A DNA stretch of 7,968 nt, taken from assembly GCA_039925865.1 (NCBI GenBank), contig JBDSYA010000230.1, positions 1 to 7,968 of the forward strand, given 5' to 3'. The notes under the pieces were generated by a model. It was not told the DNA's origin and ran no database searches. It was given only the letters and a program-made list of their open reading frames with translations. The translations under genes were made by a program, and so were the position numbers. This stretch comes from JBDSYA01 sp039925865. GTDB taxonomy: Bacteria; Bacteroidota; Ignavibacteria; Tepidaquicellales; Tepidaquicellaceae. Position 1 is the first letter of the stretch. Every line of letters starts with the position of its first letter. This document shows, in pieces, positions 5,921 to 7,968 of this stretch.

Positions 5921-6273
5921 ATGTTTGAAAATATATCTCAGCCTATTGCTTCACAAAAGGTATTCATATCCAGGGTTTTTAAATCAATTGTTGGTGGAAT
6001 GATGATGCTTTTATTTTGTCTTATTGTGGGAATGTTCGGATATCACGAGCTGGGCATTTATTGTGGATCGATTCATTTTTAAATGCTTCAATGATATTGG
6101 GAGGGATGGGACCGATTGATACATTTGCCAATTCTTCAGACACTGCAAAATTATTTGGCGGACTTTATGCAATATTCAGTGGAGTAATTTTTTTATCAGG
6201 GTTTGCTGTAATAACTGCTCCTGTTATCCACAGATTTTTACATAAATTTCATGTTGAAGAATATAAAAAATAA
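5921..6273 (+). pseudogene. Small two-helix membrane protein gene broken by a one-base frameshift
   Basis: Two overlapping frames together make one protein. The first starts at ATG 5921 (MFENISQPIASQKVFISRVF), passes a hydrophobic helix (about 22-40) and FGYHEL, then goes out of frame and stops at 6080-6082. The second continues from 6052 as GHLLWIDSFLNASMILGGMG, PIDTFANSSD and a second helix (LYAIFSGVIFLSGFAVITAP), ending HRFLHKFHVEEYKK with TAA at 6271-6273. Joined, they give 117 residues with a helix-loop-helix layout. The loop LNASMILGGMGPID sits where pore loops lie in two-helix channels, but no canonical potassium filter is present. The joint is the GGG at 6052-6054; one extra G there restores a single frame. 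It may be an authentic inactive gene, a strain polymorphism or a sequencing error. The function is unknown to me. Confidence 0.78.
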
Positions 6274-6275
6274 GA

Positions 6276-6710
6276 TCACACTCTGTGGTTATCTGCCTTC
6301 CAATTCTTAATTGATTTTTTAATTTCAAGAGGGCTTAAATTTTCGGTCAGAGATTTTTTATACAGTTCCATAAATTCTATATCGGGAGCAAACCTTAAAG
6401 CTAATATCTGTGAAAGTTTTAATTCAGGATCAAATAATTTTCCAGTCTGTAAATAAAATCTTAAATTTTCTTCTGCCCTGATTGCTCTATCCTGGGCCTT
6501 CAGCGAAAAAGATCTCGAATACAGAAGCATTGAAATTAAAATTCCTGAAGTTATGAGGAACATAAGACTGTATCTCATATCATTTGAATTTCCGGATGAA
6601 TTAATCAGACTGTAAATTGATACACCAAGCAATAAGATTATAAAAGGTAAAGTTATGAAATGATAACCTTTAACGAATCTTACATGATTTCCATAATTCT
6701 GATCTTTCAT
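6276..6710 (-). CDS. DUF6526 family membrane protein
   Basis: The 144-residue protein begins MKDQNYGNHVRFVKGYHFIT, the typical QNYxNHxRFV start of DUF6526. Two membrane helices follow at about 18-37 and 46-64. A cytoplasmic-looking helical tail has RSFSLKAQDRAIRAEENLR (66-84), SQILALRFAPD (100-110) and the conserved ending KKSIKNWKADNHRV (131-144). All these landmarks fit the family at its usual length, so the gene looks intact. The family has no established function; the basic helix after TM2 and the terminal NWxxDxxRV motif are its most constant parts. The stop lies 2 bases from the stop of the frameshifted gene opposite, so the pair is strictly convergent. Its promoter region is shared with the AHSA1-like gene and holds a palindrome. 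No SD precedes the ATG. Confidence 0.85.
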   Translation of the reverse strand: MKDQNYGNHVRFVKGYHFITLPFIILLLGVSIYSLINSSGNSNDMRYSLMFLITSGILISMLLYSRSFSLKAQDRAIRAEENLRFYLQTGKLFDPELKLSQILALRFAPDIEFMELYKKSLTENLSPLEIKKSIKNWKADNHRV

Positions 6711-6720
6711 TATTTGTAGT

Positions 6721-6750
6721 TTGATTTTATAAATTTATATTACTTAAAAT
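6721..6750 (+). promoter_or_regulatory. Candidate promoter for the AHSA1-like gene
   Basis: TTGATT (6721-6726), 18 bases, then TAAAAT (6745-6750) face the gene starting at 6803, giving a leader of about 45 bases. A minus-strand candidate, TTGATT at 6779-6774, would serve the DUF6526 gene but has a weaker -10 match. Confidence 0.35.
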
Positions 6751-6767
6751 AGTTTTATTTTACATTC

Positions 6768-6780
6768 ATTGATAATCAAT
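6768..6780. promoter_or_regulatory. Perfect 13-base palindrome in a divergent promoter region (candidate operator)
   Basis: ATTGATAATCAAT reads the same on both strands around the central base 6774. It lies in the 92-base gap between two divergent genes, downstream of the plus promoter candidate and over the minus -35 candidate. That is a suitable place for a repressor site. It overlaps part of the GATAAT-type Fur consensus but does not match the 7-1-7 repeat well, so no regulator is named. Confidence 0.4.
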
Positions 6781-6802
6781 CATAAATACCAATTCATAAT
6801 AA

Positions 6803-7303
6803 ATGAGCTTAGAAGATAATTTTGATTTCGGAAAATTCATCCAAAGAATTTATATTTCTTCGGATATTAATCATGTTTATAAAATGTGCACAACCTCTGG
6901 GAATCTTGAGCAATGGTATTTAAAATCTTCGGTAATCCATACACAGGAAGGAAAGCTGAGAGAAAGGGATGAAAAAATAATGAAAAACGATGAATACGAA
7001 TGGACTTGGATCGATGGTGCTAAGCTGCATGGAATTATTCTGGAATCGGACGGTAAAGAAAATTTAAAATTTTCCTTTGGAGTTAATGTTTCAGTAAGCA
7101 TTTCTTTGAAACCTAAAGGAAACAGGACCCTGGTGGAGCTTGTTCAGGAGCAAGACTTTGAAAATGCCGAAATGAAATTTAATAATTACATGGCTTGCTT
7201 TCCGGGCTGGCAATTTTACCTGATCAATCTAAAATCAGTTTGTGAAAAAAAAACGGATCTTAGAGAATTAAATCCGGATGTAGATTTTCTTGTTAATATT
7301 TGA
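6803..7303 (+). CDS. SRPBCC / AHSA1-like protein
   Basis: The 166-residue cytoplasmic protein fits the START/Bet v1-like fold of the AHSA1 family. It opens with FIQRIYISSDINHVYKMCTT (12-31: first strand and helix), then GNLEQWYL (33-40), where Trp is conserved near the end of the second helix. A beta-rich middle (YEWTWIDGAKLHGIILE, LKFSFG, VSVSISLKP, TLVELVQE) follows. It ends in the long helix PGWQFYLINLKSVCEKKTDLRE at 134-155, whose GWxxxLxNLK pattern is the classic AHSA1 ending. Family members bind small hydrophobic ligands or assist Hsp90; the specific role here is not visible. The ATG at 6803 starts just before the first strand. It is monocistronic and lacks an SD. The fold call is confident; the function is open. 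Confidence 0.82.
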   Translation: MSLEDNFDFGKFIQRIYISSDINHVYKMCTTSGNLEQWYLKSSVIHTQEGKLRERDEKIMKNDEYEWTWIDGAKLHGIILESDGKENLKFSFGVNVSVSISLKPKGNRTLVELVQEQDFENAEMKFNNYMACFPGWQFYLINLKSVCEKKTDLRELNPDVDFLVNI

Positions 7304-7325
7304 CACTAAAATCTTTATTTAACTA

Positions 7326-7412
7326 TCACCAAGACAGCACCTGCACTAACTCCGACAGCTCTTTGTATTCAGCCGGATCAAAGCCGGGTTTTAACATATA
7401 CTGCGAATGTGA
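7326..7412 (-). pseudogene. Apparent C-terminal coding remnant in the spacer
   Basis: On the minus strand the frame reads SHSQYMLKPGFDPAEY, then KELSELVQVLSW, and ends in TGA TAG at 7328-7323. The stretch is clearly richer in G+C than the flanking spacer and has codon-like structure. The frame stays open only to 7436, where TAA and TAG block it, so no full gene is possible. An internal ATG at 7397 would give 23 residues without an SD. It is most simply the tail of a protein whose body has been deleted or has decayed. I do not recognise the parent family. A short functional peptide is less likely. Confidence 0.42.
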
Positions 7413-7515
7413 GACAGAGTTACAATTTATAAATATTTACTAATTGCGGAAGAAATGTTCTTAGTGATTTCATTTCATAAGAAGAGAATTAAAAGAAAAA
7501 TTATTAATAAAAATT

Positions 7516-7968
7516 TTATTTTGATTCATCTTCAGCCTGATCGAATTTGTTAAGAATAAAAGGTACCGAGATCAGAAAGAAAAACACGGTCATCACCTCA
7601 TGATCACCGAAATTCCATTCGAATATTCCTGAAATGTGAAATGATATCATAGCGAGTATGCTTCCCATAATTAACATTTTAAACAAATTGTTAGCCGATC
7701 TCCGGTAAAACTTTATTTGCTTTAAAAAGATCAATAAAAACATTCCTATATAGGACATAAATCCGAAAATACCCGTAGTGGCAAGTATCATTATAAAGTT
7801 ACTGTGAAGATGATCTCCTTCACCCTGTGTTTCAATTTTTTTATAAGTTGAATAGATCTCTCTGATGTGAGAGTCCGCTATACCTGTAAGCGGATGGTCA
7901 AAAAACATTTTCATTCCCGTATCCCACATATAAAGCCTTGCTGCATTGCTTGGATGATCAGGGTCGGC
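7516..7968 (-). CDS. O-antigen ligase/polymerase family protein, C-terminal part (runs off right edge)
   Basis: The minus-strand frame is open from the right edge to a TAA at 7518-7516 and gives 150 residues. It starts inside the family's large periplasmic loop with ARLYMWDTGMKMFFDHPLTG, followed by GEGDHLHSNFIMILATTGIFGF. This is the Rxx-MW-DHPLTG and HLHxxF-ATTG pattern of the Wzy/WaaL C-terminal domain (Wzy_C). Three membrane helices follow: around IFGFMSYIGMFLLIFL, MLIMGSILAMISFHISGI and VMTVFFFLISVPFIL. The protein ends in a charged tail (KFDQAEDESK). Known relatives in the inner membrane polymerise O-units or transfer glycan to lipid A or proteins. The Met at 7929 is internal; upstream codons (ADPDHPSN) belong to the same protein, so the true start lies beyond the window. 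Full-length members have about 400-500 residues. Confidence 0.88.
   Translation of the reverse strand, partial: ADPDHPSNAARLYMWDTGMKMFFDHPLTGIADSHIREIYSTYKKIETQGEGDHLHSNFIMILATTGIFGFMSYIGMFLLIFLKQIKFYRRSANNLFKMLIMGSILAMISFHISGIFEWNFGDHEVMTVFFFLISVPFILNKFDQAEDESK

Noticed and set aside
6040..6060. Programmed -1 ribosomal frameshift in the two-helix membrane gene
   Set aside because: CTG GGC ATT is not a standard slippery heptamer and no evident stimulatory stem follows; a lost G in the GGG run explains it more simply.
6279..6296. Minus-strand terminator from CACA-CTC-TGTG at the end of the DUF6526 gene
   Set aside because: Only four to five pairs, and it lies within the coding end; too weak to call.
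6762..6785. Fur box
   Set aside because: Only the GATAAT-like core matches; the 7-1-7 repeat needed for a Fur site is not present.
6877..7101. Minus-strand open frame of 74 codons inside the AHSA1-like gene
   Set aside because: It is antisense to a complete SRPBCC-type reading frame and has no independent support.
7373..7395. CCGG...CCGG hairpin with short T run as terminator of the AHSA1-like gene
   Set aside because: The stem is only four pairs with a short T tract, and the bases are better explained by the coding remnant on the other strand.

Overview
The window is AT-rich DNA from a bacterial chromosome, most likely from the Bacteroidota/Chlorobi/Ignavibacteria side of the tree. The assignment is inferred from gene content. 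It carries a large helical protein with the SPYFN N-terminal signature, a DUF6526 protein, and start codons that almost all lack a Shine-Dalgarno (SD) sequence. Nothing here looks like a phage, an intact insertion sequence or a CRISPR array.

Layout from left to right. Positions 1-1269 (minus) hold the electron-transfer flavoprotein pair etfB-etfA; etfA runs off the left edge. A divergent initiator tRNA-Met with its own promoter and terminator follows (1382-1530). Next are a small exported Spy/CpxP-like protein (1634-2065, plus) with a strong terminator, and a convergent 503-residue helical protein (2205-3716, minus). Positions 3717-4823 are mostly non-coding. They contain one tiny secreted protein (3933-4154), the only gene here with a canonical SD, then a long two-part terminator-like hairpin. 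About 460 bases of further gene-free DNA hold anti-SD-like polypyrimidine motifs, a possible coding remnant and an inverted repeat.

The second half holds a lipase class 3 lipoprotein (4824-5897) and, 23 bases later, a small two-helix membrane protein whose reading frame is broken by one missing base near 6052. A DUF6526 membrane protein meets it tail to tail (6276-6710, minus). An AHSA1/SRPBCC-type protein runs on the plus strand (6803-7303), with a perfect 13-base palindrome in the divergent promoter region it shares with the DUF6526 gene. A 212-base spacer carries an apparent C-terminal coding remnant. The window ends in the C-terminal part of an O-antigen ligase/polymerase-type membrane protein (7516-7968, minus, open at the right edge).

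The genes do not form one pathway. EtfAB serve flavin electron transfer, the Spy-like protein, lipase and O-antigen ligase act at the cell envelope, and the rest are poorly characterised. The most unusual part is 3860-4670: the only SD-led gene in the window has a 3' hairpin whose internal loop is a perfect 9-base complement of that SD region.
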